A stretch of DNA of 64,000 nt from CAZSHX01 sp964606895 (GCA_964606895.1 CAZSHX010000014.1:1-64000); one strand, 5' to 3'. Positions 35,033 through 45,129 are shown, counted from the stretch's first letter. Notes: generated by a model not told the origin, from the letters alone. Made by a program: numbers and translations.

Positions 35033-35205
35033 TCGTCATACTTCACTCGAATTGAGTCTAATATTACATATTTATTCGCTTCACTTGGATTTTCATTGCT
35101 TATAAAGCTAAATAAATGGACACTAACAATAGTTCAATATTATAAAGAATTTTAAAAGTAAACCACCACTCGGTTTTTAAGATAATGCTATAAATTTGTA
35201 AATTC

Positions 35206-36501
35206 CTATATCTTCACAAACTTCCCAACTCTGTACCCTTCTCTCACAAAATAAATACCAGACGGCAAACCCGAAACGCTAATTCTAAATTGGGAATTAT
35301 TTAAATTAGAAATATTCAGAAGCTCTTCACCAAATACATTGAAAATGCGAATATAGGGTAAAGGGGACTGAGGCTCAACAGAGATTTCTATGAAATCCGC
35401 GGCTGGGTTAGGATAAACACTGAATTCGCTTTTTGGAAGTTCGTTATCACTTACAGAAACAATACATCCGGCAATTTCCATCGCTTTTTCGAAAACTTCA
35501 TCCCTACCTTGACGGATGCCCTGGATAGTTTGATAAACAACGCTGTCCGGTATAATCCCAATTCGTTGGGTTTGTTTGCCGTCAGGATAAAAAACACCCA
35601 ATGAGGTAAACCCTGCACTCAAATCGTTACTGAAAAATATTTTTGTTATGTTACCATCAGCACCGGCAGTCGGACTTCCTACAACAATGGAGTTAGGCAT
35701 TGCCCGTAAAATCATTGTGCAAAATTCAATACTGCTTTGTGATTCCTGATTACAAATGATAATTATTTTTCCTTTGTAATACAAAGGATTATTATCAACA
35801 TCGAAGTAGGAATAATCCCAATAAAAGGTTCAGGGATATTTCACATCAGGGATAGTCAATTTGGCGAAACACTTTTTCTTAGGATAAATTAAATCCGCTA
35901 AGGACCAGGTGGCTCCCTCCAAGTCGCTTCTCAAATCAATAACCATAGCACTGGTATAGTAAAGGCCGCTATACATAGATTTAACATCCAGTTCTTTTAA
36001 CATACCCATATTCACAAAACCAACATTACAATCCCATTTTTTCCATTTTATACTGCTTATATATTCATTCGGTGAATAATCGTAAAACCAACTATTATTG
36101 ATTGAACTAAATCTCACATAAGAAACAGATTGGGCATTACCCGAACTGTCTTTATATCCGATATTAATGTAAGAACCCATTTCCCCGAGTAACATCTTGC
36201 GGCAGACTTCTCGCCTGAATACATCAGGGTTCCCTTCTGAAATATATTGACGGAGACTATCCTCCATTTGTGAAGTGGGTGTACCGCCAATTGATGTAAT
36301 AATATCACCTTTGGCTATTTGCGGATAACCTGATTTTACAACTACATATTGGTTTTCTGCATACCTCAAAACCAACTTAGGGCTGTAATCGTAATCCGGT
36401 GAAAATAATTCAACATGGGCATCATCAAGTTTCGATGTCATTTTCTTGAACGACCCAACAAAGTCTGAGTAATTGGAATCAATAGCAAAGGATTGGATGT
36501 A
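35206..36501 (-). pseudogene. S41 peptidase fragment with T9SS sorting tail, in-frame TGA
   Basis: An open frame from just after a stop at 36502-36504 down to 35206, with one TGA at 35830-35832. The first part has FVGSFKKMTSKLDDAHVELF and a PDZ-like region (YPQIAKGDIITSIGG). After the TGA the same frame reads TFYWDYSYFDVDNNPLYYKG, then the S41 active-site region (NQESQSSIEF, GSPTAGADGN) and GIIPDSVV ... GRDEVFEKAM. The last ~75 residues are a type IX secretion sorting domain (SVYPNPAADFIEIS to YRVGKFVKI). The N-terminal start and signal peptide are missing. ATG starts at 36441 and an alternative at 35784 would give only half-proteins. Confidence 0.8.
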
Positions 36502-36518
36502 TTACCTGTTTTATCTTT

Positions 36519-37272
36519 TCAGAGAAATTTGAGAATCTCATAATTCTTATCATTCTCAATGAATTTAAATTGCTTTTTCTCAGGATTGATTTCAAATATT
36601 TTATCTTCGGTATAATCATCATTTCCACTGTGTTCGGTTCTCGATTTTTTTAGAACATGAGTTTTGATTATCAATTCGCAATTGTTGCCTAAAAAGTAAA
36701 CAGGATAATTTTTGGAATTTTGAATACAGGAATCAATGTATTTATTTCCGGTAAAGTAAGAATCAAACCTGTCTTTGGCGGCATTGTAGCAGAGCAGGAA
36801 AAAGTCTTTTCTTTCGGTCGAAAACCCTCCATACAATAAAGTGCCATTGAAATTGAAAAATGGATGCAATGTTAACACGGAACCGATTGGTTTTCTATCT
36901 TGATACAATTTACAAATTTTGAACTTGCCAGTTTTGAGGTCTAATCTGTTAATTTCTCCTAAACTTGTTGAAGTCCAGATTGCCCCATTTTTATCTTCAA
37001 AAATAGATGAGACCTTGTTATAGGAAATTGTTGAAGGGTCATCATGAATATGCTTAAAAACCACAAACTCTTTCCCGTCATAACGGTATAAACCATTTGG
37101 AGTTCCCAGCCAGATAAATCCCCGGCTTTCCTCCAAACCGCAATTAATATTAGTAAGCGAAAGCCCTTCGGATTTTTTTTATGACATCAATATTATAGTC
37201 CTGTGAGCTGATGCAGACAGGCAGGAGGAGTAAACACACAACACAAACTATTATCCGATTGAAGCATTTCAT
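36519..37272 (-). pseudogene. Two-component-type beta-propeller gene, frameshifted and truncated
   Basis: ATG at 37272 starts a signal peptide (RIIVCVVCLLLLPVCISS) and QDYNIDVIKK, then a run of eight A (plus strand T, 37173-37180) throws the frame; it stops at once after RAFAY. With seven A the protein continues KSEGLSLTNINCGLEESRGF, IWLGTPNGLYRYDGKEF and IWTSTSLGEINRLDLKTGKF, the regulator-propeller repeats of hybrid sensor kinases. The propeller stops at 36519 after about 235 residues, where the S41 fragment begins; a full protein would have about fourteen repeats, a Y_Y_Y domain and a kinase. So it is both frameshifted and cut. Confidence 0.78.
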
Positions 37273-37414
37273 AAACGTACGTATTTAGAAATTTAAAACA
37301 AAATAACCAAAAACAACAAAGAAAGCAATCATAAAATTAAGCAAATTTTGGTTGAGATACAAGTGAGTTATAAATTGTGAATTGTTAATTGAAAATTGGA
37401 CAAGAATCTTCATT

Positions 37415-37446
37415 TCCCTCTTTGAAAAAGGGGGGCAGGGGGATTT
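37415..37446. repeat. GC-rich possible dispersed repeat
   Basis: The stretch ccctctttgaaaaagggggg followed by cagggggatttt stands out in AT-rich DNA. The flanks CCCTCTTT / AAAAAGGGGG are partly self-complementary. Similar C/G-run palindromes occur as dispersed repeats in some bacteria (recollection). No gene is seen in 37273-37504 besides this. Confidence 0.35.
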
Positions 37447-37504
37447 TCTTCTCTTAAACTCTTCAACAGCTAACCGCCTAACCAACTAAGCAACTAAACA
37501 CTTA

Positions 37505-38491
37505 TTAGTATTTTCTGCCGCTCATTTTGCCGATTAACCAAATCAGAAGTTCTTTGTAATAGCTGTCGTTCAGGTTTTCCAAACTTGAAATTGCTATTTG
37601 AAGATGCTTTTCAGTTTCATCCGAGATTGCATCCAAAATTCCAAGCTTTTCGAAAAGTTCTCTCATTTTGGGAACATATTCTTCGGAAAGTCCATTATTC
37701 GAATAAAACTTTTCTATTAGTGCAATATCATCAGGTTGAGTAGCAAGTTGTTTAGTTTTGATAATCAATAAAGTTTTTTTGCCTTCAATAATATCTTGTC
37801 CGATTTTCTTGCCGAGCTTGTCCTGATCGGCAGAAATATCGAGCAAATCGTCCTGAAGCTGGAAAGCAATACCCAAATGGTAAGCATATTCGGAAAGCGA
37901 ATGAAACTGCTCATCAGAACAATTGCCGATTAATCCTCCAAGCATAGAGCAGGTTTGCAGTATTTTTGCAGTTTTTTTGTCAATCATTAGGATGTAATCT
38001 TCAGGCGAAACGTCTTGCATTGTATTGAAATCCATGTCGTAAGCCTGACCTTCGCAAACTTCAATCAATCCTTCTGTAAAAGTACTGATAATATCTGTAA
38101 ATCGCGAATGCTCTATATAACTATTAAGAAGTTTGTACGCCCAGCCGACCATCACGTCACCTGTTAGAATGGCAACTGAGCTATCCCATTTTTTGTGAAC
38201 AGTTGGTTTCCCTCGTCGAAACGAGGATTCATCCATAATGTCGTCATGGACTAAAGTGAAGTTATGAAGAGTTTCAATTGCGATAGCCGCATCCAATGCT
38301 TTTTCCGGCTGTCCGCATATTGCACCGGCAGAAATCATAGTCAGAAAAGGTCTGATTCTTTTTCCGCCTGCTGACATCACATAATTGAAAGGTTCATAAA
38401 TCGAAAAAGGAGGCTTCGATGTGAAAAGTTCGCTGATTCGATTTTCGGTTAGTTCAGTCAGTTCATCGAAATATTGTTGATATTCCTTCAT
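37505..38491 (-). CDS. Polyprenyl diphosphate synthase
   Basis: Condenses isopentenyl diphosphate with allylic diphosphates to make the prenyl chain for quinones or undecaprenyl carriers. 328 residues from ATG 38491; the frame extends into dprA, but family members start near KEYQQYFDEL. First Asp-rich motif: LVHDDIMDESSFRRGKPTVH; second: QLQDDLLDISADQDK. The GGKRIRP isopentenyl-binding motif precedes. All-trans type. Chain length is not deducible with confidence. 10 bp after dprA. Confidence 0.9.
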   Translation of the reverse strand: MKEYQQYFDELTELTENRISELFTSKPPFSIYEPFNYVMSAGGKRIRPFLTMISAGAICGQPEKALDAAIAIETLHNFTLVHDDIMDESSFRRGKPTVHKKWDSSVAILTGDVMVGWAYKLLNSYIEHSRFTDIISTFTEGLIEVCEGQAYDMDFNTMQDVSPEDYILMIDKKTAKILQTCSMLGGLIGNCSDEQFHSLSEYAYHLGIAFQLQDDLLDISADQDKLGKKIGQDIIEGKKTLLIIKTKQLATQPDDIALIEKFYSNNGLSEEYVPKMRELFEKLGILDAISDETEKHLQIAISSLENLNDSYYKELLIWLIGKMSGRKY

Positions 38492-38501
38492 ATTCTTTCT
38501 T

Positions 38502-39614
38502 TCAATTATTTTTGATGTAATATTTTCCGGGCAATTGCCTGACGAGTCCTTTGAATTCAAAATCAAGAAGCTTAACAAGCAATTCGGAAATATCCATTTG
38601 AGCTTTGTCGGCTAAAGTATCAATTTGAATTGGTTCGTAAGAAAGATTCTCAAAAACCCGCAGCTCGGAAGCTTCAAAATTATATTCAGGTTGCTTAATT
38701 GTAAAAAGATTCTGCTTGGTTTCTATTCCAAGAGTTTCAAGAATATCAGACGGAGTAATCGTTATTCTGGCAATGTCTTTTTGAACAAGCCTGTTTGTAC
38801 CAAAACTTTTTTCGGAATTGAGATTGCCCGGGACAGCGAAGACATCGCGGTTTTGGTCAAAAGCAAAACGAGCTGTAATCAGCGAACCGCCTTTTTCGCC
38901 GCTTTCTATAACAAGTGTGGCTATAGATATTCCGCTGATGATTCGGTTTCTTTGTGGGAAATAAGCCGGCAATGCCTTAATTCCGCAACGGTATTCGGAG
39001 ATAATTGCACCCCCTGATTCCAATATTCGTTTAGATGTTCTTTCTGCAACTGCAGACCCGATCCCAATACAGTCAATGCCTGAAGCAATAATGGCATAAG
39101 TAATACCTGATGCTTCGATTGCTGAAGTATGTGCAATTGTATCCGTACCGTAAGCCATACCGCTGGTTACAATAAGAGAGTTCTTTGCAAAATATTCCGA
39201 ATATTTTTCAGTTGTAAGCTTGCCGTAAAGTGTGTTTTTTCGGGTGCCTACGATTGAAATAGAAGTTCTGTCGGGTGGCTGAAGAATTCCTTTAACGAAT
39301 AGAATAACAGGTGGACCTGTTATCTGCTTCAAAAGTGAAGGATAATTCTCATCCCAAAGAGTCACGATTTGAATTTTGTTTTTCTCACAAAGTTCCATCT
39401 GGCTTTCAGCTTGCAAAAGTGATTCTTTCACAATATTAGAAAAGAGAGTTTCCTGAGAAACATTTGAAGCGAGAGGCTCATTCAGGGAGTTAGCATAGAA
39501 TTTTTGGAAGGATTTGTACTTCTCAACAATTTTCTTGATGCTATTGTAAGTAAGCCCTTTAATATAAGTCATAGCGACAACATGCTTGACTGTCCATCTA
39601 TCAGGTAGTGCCAT
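38502..39614 (-). CDS. dprA: DNA processing protein DprA
   Basis: Loads RecA onto incoming single-stranded DNA in natural transformation. 370 residues. An N-terminal helical SAM-like domain (about 1-70), then the Rossmann core: SIVGTRKNTLYGKLTTEKYS, TSGMAYGTDTIAHTSAIEAS, FPQRNRIISGIS, ATLVIESGEKGGSLITARFA and VFAVPGNLNSEKSFGTNRL. A C-terminal winged helix (about 310-365) is present. Complete, suggesting that competence or recombination repair is functional. Confidence 0.95.
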   Translation of the reverse strand: MALPDRWTVKHVVAMTYIKGLTYNSIKKIVEKYKSFQKFYANSLNEPLASNVSQETLFSNIVKESLLQAESQMELCEKNKIQIVTLWDENYPSLLKQITGPPVILFVKGILQPPDRTSISIVGTRKNTLYGKLTTEKYSEYFAKNSLIVTSGMAYGTDTIAHTSAIEASGITYAIIASGIDCIGIGSAVAERTSKRILESGGAIISEYRCGIKALPAYFPQRNRIISGISIATLVIESGEKGGSLITARFAFDQNRDVFAVPGNLNSEKSFGTNRLVQKDIARITITPSDILETLGIETKQNLFTIKQPEYNFEASELRVFENLSYEPIQIDTLADKAQMDISELLVKLLDFEFKGLVRQLPGKYYIKNN

Positions 39615-39690
39615 AATCTGAATTCCATAACTTTAGAAAAAACAAAAATATGATTATTGATTGTAACAAAGAAATAAAAATTGCACAAAA

Positions 39691-40494
39691 TTAAAATTTC
39701 GGTATGAGATTCTCGGATTTATTCATTTCATATAAAAAAAGTGCCGAACTGACAGCTACATTAAGCGATGAAACTACAGGATTTATCGGAATGTGAACAA
39801 CATGCTGAGCAAGATTCAATAGTTCGTTTTTAATTCCTTGTCCTTCTGTTCCGAAAATGAGTGCAAATTTATCAGGGAAATGAAAATCATGGATTGGAAT
39901 TGTATTTTCTGTAATCTCTGCGGCAATGATTGAATAACCTTTTTCACACAATGTAATTATCGTTTCAGAAATATTTTTTGAATGATGAATTTTTAAATCA
40001 ATAACATTGCCCATTGAAACTCTGACGGCTCTCCGAAGGTATGGGGAAGAGGTCTGCTCATCAACTATAAGTGAATCAATTCCGAAAGCAACACAGTTCC
40101 GAACAATAGAACCAACATTTTCGGAATTAATAATTCCATTTAGTATGACAATTTTTGAAGACATATCAACAATGGAAGAATCATCAGGAATTTTGCACAT
40201 TGCCATTATTCCGGCATGCAGGTCAAATCCGACAATTTTTTCCATCAAGTTCTTTTCAGCAATAAAAATCTGTTCTTCGGAAATCTTGGAACGAAGTATC
40301 AAGCTTTCATATTTTTGGAAAAATTCTGGAGTGATGAAAACCGAAATGAGTTGGACTTTACTTGAAAGAATTTTCAAAGTTACTTTTTCACCTTCAGCAA
40401 TAAATACCTTTCCAACAGTGTGAGACTTGGGAGTAAACCTCAAACTGCGGTAGTGATTAATTCTATCATCGTCAATATTTTCAATAAAAATCAT
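39691..40494 (-). CDS. TrmH/SpoU-family RNA 2'-O-methyltransferase
   Basis: 267 residues. An N-terminal substrate-binding domain (about 1-95, with AEGEKVTLKIL) precedes the SPOUT knot: motif 1 NSENVGSIVRNCVAFG, motif 2 IFGTEGQGI and motif 3 IPINPVVSSLNVAVSSALFLYEM. Methylates a ribose in tRNA or rRNA (G18 tRNA or G2251 23S rRNA in relatives); the target is not resolved. The motif SSLNVAVS is the conserved family form. Confidence 0.9.
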   Translation of the reverse strand: MIFIENIDDDRINHYRSLRFTPKSHTVGKVFIAEGEKVTLKILSSKVQLISVFITPEFFQKYESLILRSKISEEQIFIAEKNLMEKIVGFDLHAGIMAMCKIPDDSSIVDMSSKIVILNGIINSENVGSIVRNCVAFGIDSLIVDEQTSSPYLRRAVRVSMGNVIDLKIHHSKNISETIITLCEKGYSIIAAEITENTIPIHDFHFPDKFALIFGTEGQGIKNELLNLAQHVVHIPINPVVSSLNVAVSSALFLYEMNKSENLIPKF

Positions 40495-40658
40495 ATATAA
40501 TTTCTGTAAATCTAACTTTTAAGATAAGCAAAACTAACATTATTTTGCCATTAAAAAATAAACAATTATCAATAATTGCATAGGGTTTCGTAATTTTGTA
40601 GGATAATTTATGGTTAATTGAGAAAAATTGTTTTAAATCAATTTTGGAGTTTTATAAT

Positions 40659-42209
40659 ATGACGACTTTCGAAAATATGACTTATCAGGATTTTACTAAT
40701 CCCGACGTATTCAAAGCACAAAAAACAGCACTATTAAAAGTTCGCAATCAGTTTGGTAAAGAATATCCAAACATTATTGACGGGAAAGAAGTTTTAACAA
40801 AGAACAAAACTATTTCGCTCAACCCCGGGAACATTGAAGAAACCGTGGGAATTTTTCAAAAGGGCGGACAGGATGATGCCGAAAAGGCAATGCAGTCTGC
40901 ATTAAAAGCGTTTGAAACATGGAAAAAAGTTCCAGTTAAAGACAGAGCCAACATTGTTTTGAAAGCTTCCAAAGAAATGAAGAAAAGAAGAAACGAGATT
41001 AATGCATGGATGATTTCAGAAGTTGGGAAAAGTTATCTCGAAGCCGATGCTGATACTTGCGAAGCAATTGACTTTTTGGAGTTTTATGCCCGCGAAGCTA
41101 TGCGTTATGGAGAAAAGCAAGGTCTAACACCCTACGCAGGTGAAAAAAATGAATATTTTTATATTCCGCTTGGAGTCGGAGTTGTTATTCCACCCTGGAA
41201 TTTCCCCTTTGCCATTCTTTGCGGTATGTCAACAGCGGCAATCGTAACAGGTAATACTGTAGTTTTGAAACCTTCCTCCGAATCACCAATGATGGGCTGG
41301 CTTTTCGCTGATATTATGAGAAAAGCAGGACTGCCAGATGGAGTTCTCAATTTCTTTGTTGCAAGCGGTGCCGAAGAAGGCGATTATTTGGTTCAGCATC
41401 CAAAAACAAGATTCATCTCCTTTACAGGTTCGATGGAAGTTGGATTGAGAATTAATGAAATTGCCGCTAAATTATCACCCGGTCAGATTTGGATTAAGAG
41501 AATAGTAACAGAAATGGGCGGAAAAGATGCAATTATTGTTGACTCCGAAGCAGACCTTGATTCAGCAGTTCAGGGAGTTGTTGCCGCATCATTCAGTTTC
41601 CAGGGACAAAAATGTTCTGCATGCTCCAGAGCTATTATTGACAAAGCTGTCTATACCGAGTTTGTAAAAAGGCTTAAGTATGCTGTTTCTCAGGTGAAAA
41701 TCGGGAATCCTGAAGATAACTTCTATATGGGTCCTGTTGTAAGTGCTAAAGCAGAAAAAACAATTCTTGAATATATCGAAATCGGTAAAAAAGAAGGTAA
41801 GCTTCTTTGCGGTGGAAATAAGGTTTTAAGTCTTAATGGTTATTATATTGAACCTACGGTATTTACAGATATCAAAGCCGGTTCAAGATTAGAACAGGAA
41901 GAAATTTTCGGTCCGGTTCTTGCTGTTATCAAATCGAATGATTTCGAGGATTCTTTGAAAATTGCTAACGGTACAATGTACGGACTGACAGGTGCAATTT
42001 ATACTAAAAACAAAGTAAAACTTGAAAGAGCAAGAAAAGAATTCCATGTCGGGAATCTTTATCTTAACAGAAAATGTACAGGAGCATTGGTTGATGTTCA
42101 CCCATTCGGAGGATTCAATATGAGTGGCACAGATTCCAAAGCAGGAAGCAGGGATTATTTGTTGTTATTTATGCAGGGAAAATCTGTTTCAGAAAAGATT
42201 ATTAAATAA
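40659..42209 (+). CDS. L-glutamate gamma-semialdehyde (P5C) dehydrogenase
   Basis: Oxidises glutamate semialdehyde to glutamate in proline or arginine breakdown. 516 residues from ATG 40659, which has ggag at 40646-40649; a TTG at 40644 is less likely. The NAD-dependent aldehyde dehydrogenase core has IPPWNFPFAILCGM, VLKPSSESPMMG, the catalytic-glutamate motif TEMGGKDAIIVDS, and the catalytic Cys in FQGQKCSACSR. IVDAHPFGGFNMSGT-like and final DYLLLFMQGKS segments fit the PutA/RocA type. Stands alone. Confidence 0.9.
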   Translation: MTTFENMTYQDFTNPDVFKAQKTALLKVRNQFGKEYPNIIDGKEVLTKNKTISLNPGNIEETVGIFQKGGQDDAEKAMQSALKAFETWKKVPVKDRANIVLKASKEMKKRRNEINAWMISEVGKSYLEADADTCEAIDFLEFYAREAMRYGEKQGLTPYAGEKNEYFYIPLGVGVVIPPWNFPFAILCGMSTAAIVTGNTVVLKPSSESPMMGWLFADIMRKAGLPDGVLNFFVASGAEEGDYLVQHPKTRFISFTGSMEVGLRINEIAAKLSPGQIWIKRIVTEMGGKDAIIVDSEADLDSAVQGVVAASFSFQGQKCSACSRAIIDKAVYTEFVKRLKYAVSQVKIGNPEDNFYMGPVVSAKAEKTILEYIEIGKKEGKLLCGGNKVLSLNGYYIEPTVFTDIKAGSRLEQEEIFGPVLAVIKSNDFEDSLKIANGTMYGLTGAIYTKNKVKLERARKEFHVGNLYLNRKCTGALVDVHPFGGFNMSGTDSKAGSRDYLLLFMQGKSVSEKIIK

Positions 42210-42229
42210 TTTTTTGAAAAATTTCATGA

Positions 42230-42263
42230 TTGGGATTGCTTATTTTGAATTAAGCAATCCCAA
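42230..42263 (+). terminator. Terminator hairpin after P5C dehydrogenase gene
   Basis: Perfect 13-bp stem TTGGGATTGCTTA (42230-42242) / TAAGCAATCCCAA (42251-42263), loop of eight bases. It sits 21 bp after the stop codon. No long T run follows. Confidence 0.65.
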
Positions 42264-42356
42264 ATTCATGTTAAACTGATAAATATAATATAAACTAATT
42301 ATTATTTTAAAACTATTAAACATATTTGTTAGAACTTGTAATATGATTGGGTTTTG

Positions 42357-43244
42357 ATGACAAAAGAGCAGACAGAGAAAAGGGTTGTTGCTATTAGTTC
42401 TGTATATGCGGCATTTTTTCTTACCGGATTTAAGATAGTAGTCGGAGTTATGACCGGCTCTTTGGGTATTCTGTCTGAAGCTCTTCATTCGGGATTAGAC
42501 CTTATTGCCGCGATGATGACTTATTTTGCTGTTAAAATTTCAGATAAACCACCTGACCAGGATCATCATTATGGTCATGGGAAGATTGAGAATTTTTCAG
42601 CTCTGATTGAAACATTTCTATTGCTCATTACTTGTGGCTGGATTATTTACGAAGCCATCAGCCGTTTGACTACCGGACAAACTCATTTTATAATAACAAC
42701 ATGGAGTTATATAGTTGTTGTTACGTCAATCCTGATTGATATCACCCGTTCGAGAGCATTGATGAAAGTAGCAAAAAAATACAATAGTCAGGCATTGGAA
42801 GCAGATGCTTTACATTTCTCAACCGATATTTTCAGCTCTCTTGTTGTTTTGGTTGGATTAATCGGTGCTTCATTCAACTATCATGTTGCAGATTCTATTG
42901 CGGCTTTAGTCGTGGCGGTAATTGTGTTCATGGTTTCATTAAGATTAGGGAAGAGGTCAACAGATGCGTTACTTGATAAAATTCCATGTAATATCACAAT
43001 TGAAGGAATTTCCGAAATAGTTTTAGCAGTCCCCGATGTAACCAATGTTCATAAAATAAGGGTAAGAACTGCCGGACCTGATACATTTATAGATCTGAAT
43101 ATACATGTTGACCCGTCAATAACAATAAAAGAGGCACATGACTTAGCACATAAGGTGGAGAATACGATTAAGGAACAAATACGCCGATGTGAGATTCATG
43201 TCCATACAGAGCCTGAACAACCGAATTCAATGGATGATTTTTAA
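42357..43244 (+). CDS. Cation diffusion facilitator (CDF) transporter
   Basis: 295 residues from ATG 42357. Six membrane helices (about 10-185) and a cytoplasmic C-terminal domain. Metal-site features: SEALHSGLDLIAAMMTYFAV in helix 2 and HHYGHGKIE after it, then the second site in helix 5 (DALHFSTDIFSSLVVL). The C-terminal fold has DVTNVHKIRVRTAGPDTFID and a His-rich HVDPSITIKEAHDLAHKVE. Exports Zn2+, Fe2+ or Mn2+ in exchange for protons; specificity not resolved. Confidence 0.92.
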   Translation: MTKEQTEKRVVAISSVYAAFFLTGFKIVVGVMTGSLGILSEALHSGLDLIAAMMTYFAVKISDKPPDQDHHYGHGKIENFSALIETFLLLITCGWIIYEAISRLTTGQTHFIITTWSYIVVVTSILIDITRSRALMKVAKKYNSQALEADALHFSTDIFSSLVVLVGLIGASFNYHVADSIAALVVAVIVFMVSLRLGKRSTDALLDKIPCNITIEGISEIVLAVPDVTNVHKIRVRTAGPDTFIDLNIHVDPSITIKEAHDLAHKVENTIKEQIRRCEIHVHTEPEQPNSMDDF

Positions 43245-43252
43245 AATGTCAA

Positions 43253-44965
43253 CTATTCCTTTATTGAAATTTCCAGCTTGACTCTTCTTTTCCTATCATT
43301 TGGTAGTGAACTTTCATCATCAGTACCTTTACCGGATATATTCCAGTTAATCGCTGTACTTATAAGGTAAGTATCTTTAAGTTGATTGATTCTCTTTTCA
43401 AGAAATTTATATATGAAATATGCTCGAAGTTCAGACAATATGGGATTATTCAACCTGTCTCCGGGATATACAAACAGATTGAAATCAGGTTCCTTAATTG
43501 GGATTCCATTATATTTAGCAATACCTGAAAGTGGTCTTGGGTCGGCAAAACCGGTAATTGTAATCTCTATTTTATGCTTGATGTCGCAGTGGTTATCAAG
43601 CATTCTAATCATTTTGGCAATATACTCGTAAGTACTATCAAGTGCATTGTCAACTACTTCTGAGTACTCATCATATTTCGCATCGGGATATTCAATGTAT
43701 TTGGTTGAATCGCTGTTATTTAGTAAGTTATATTCAAATTTCAATCTTAAGTCTTTAAGGTTTTCAGTTGTATTTGGTAGATAATATCCTGAAACAAAAA
43801 ACGGAACATTGAAATTTGAAAAATCAAAATCCGTTCGTTTGTTGAACAGACTAACATTAGCAATCAATTTTACTACGGAAGTATCCGAGCAGGGTGAAAA
43901 AATTTCTTTTGAGTAAGATAGATTTGGATAGCAATCATTTTTATAATTGATTACATAATATTCTTTCGGGATAAGTCTGAATTCAGATATTTTGGTTTTG
44001 GAATCAACTATTTTCTTTTCAATCAAATTGTTATTCTGACCAATCAACTCAAAATATCCTTCAGGTTTAATGCTGAGTATGGGATCTTTAATACTTACAG
44101 ATAGAATAACAGGTCCGCAAACATTAAAAGCATAGATGTCAAAATTACCGCAACCGCCAGGTCTGTTAGAAGATAAATAAATCTTTTCATCATTAATAAA
44201 TGGTGCAGTTTCATCAAAATCTGTATTCACCGGATATTTCAAGCTGACTGAATGAGTCCATTTGCCAACACCCGAAATAGTTGCTTTAATTATATCAAAA
44301 TCACCATCAGAACTATAACCGTTTGAGGAAAAATACAAATTACCATCAGAACTGATATGAGGTGTTATTTCTTGCTTCGGTGTATTAATATTTGGTCCAA
44401 GGTTTTCGGGTTTTCCGAAAATACCGTCCGGATTTCTGAACGAAATGTACAAGTCCGTTTCGCCTATGGCATCGGGATAATCTGCCGCAAAAACTATAAA
44501 ACTTCCATCCGGAGAGATTGCAGGTTGAGATTCAAAACCTTTTGTATTAATGTTTACAAAGATATTCTTGTTAAGCTCTTTTGAACTTATATCATAGAGA
44601 AATAAATCTTTGTTCTGTTTTTCTTTAGGTTTGCCTGCCGAATATAAATAACCCAAATAATTATCAATGGGTTGCGGGGTTGAAGTTAACTCATTTTTGG
44701 GATATATTTTGTTCTTGTAAATATCAGATTGAAGAAATTTTGTTTTTGAAATTGCTGAATAGTAAAGATTGTTGTTTTCCTTCTTTTCGTTTCGATTAGA
44801 TAGGAAGAAAAGAGAATCTTTGAAAATTTTCGGCATAAAATCGTCATAACCGCTGTTTAAAGTTTTGCCAAGATTACCAAAAATCGGTGTTTCCGGACAG
44901 GAATTAGGTGATTTGCAGGAAGAAAAAATAAATACAGAAAGTACAAAAGACATTATTAAACGCAT
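43253..44965 (-). CDS. PD40/OmpA-like lipoprotein
   Basis: 570 residues from ATG 44965. A lipobox signal peptide (MRLIMSFVLSVFIFSSC) fixes the start approximately; ATG 44986 also fits. Residues about 40-290 hold PD40 (WD40-like) repeats: SQPAISPDGSFIVFAADYPD, ITPHISSDGNLYFSSNGYSS, ETAPFINDEKIYLSSNRPGG. The C-terminal part (about 450-570) has an OmpA-like peptidoglycan-binding pattern: IEITITGFADPRPLSG and NDRRRRVKLEISI-type ending. A lipoprotein tying envelope layers or acting with gliding/secretion systems is possible; relatives are often beside T9SS genes, but none are here. Confidence 0.8.
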   Translation of the reverse strand: MRLIMSFVLSVFIFSSCKSPNSCPETPIFGNLGKTLNSGYDDFMPKIFKDSLFFLSNRNEKKENNNLYYSAISKTKFLQSDIYKNKIYPKNELTSTPQPIDNYLGYLYSAGKPKEKQNKDLFLYDISSKELNKNIFVNINTKGFESQPAISPDGSFIVFAADYPDAIGETDLYISFRNPDGIFGKPENLGPNINTPKQEITPHISSDGNLYFSSNGYSSDGDFDIIKATISGVGKWTHSVSLKYPVNTDFDETAPFINDEKIYLSSNRPGGCGNFDIYAFNVCGPVILSVSIKDPILSIKPEGYFELIGQNNNLIEKKIVDSKTKISEFRLIPKEYYVINYKNDCYPNLSYSKEIFSPCSDTSVVKLIANVSLFNKRTDFDFSNFNVPFFVSGYYLPNTTENLKDLRLKFEYNLLNNSDSTKYIEYPDAKYDEYSEVVDNALDSTYEYIAKMIRMLDNHCDIKHKIEITITGFADPRPLSGIAKYNGIPIKEPDFNLFVYPGDRLNNPILSELRAYFIYKFLEKRINQLKDTYLISTAINWNISGKGTDDESSLPNDRKRRVKLEISIKE

Positions 44966-45129
44966 ATTTTTGTTGTCAGTTCTCATTGTTATCAAAAAAA
45001 ATAGAAAAAACCTCAATGAAGTTAATTAAATTTGTAATGTATTCCAATACAAATATAAAAAAAGATTTTGAGCAATTATTATTCCAAAATCATATAAAGT
45101 AAACACCGACATATATAAAAGGGGGGAAA

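Noticed and set aside
16199..36501. TGA used as a glycine or tryptophan codon, because two genes have in-frame TGA
   Set aside because: Many intact genes here end properly at TGA (hydG, capA-like, aspA, scpA), often overlapping or closely followed by the next start, and the rest have no internal TGA. Mutation or error in the two genes is simpler.
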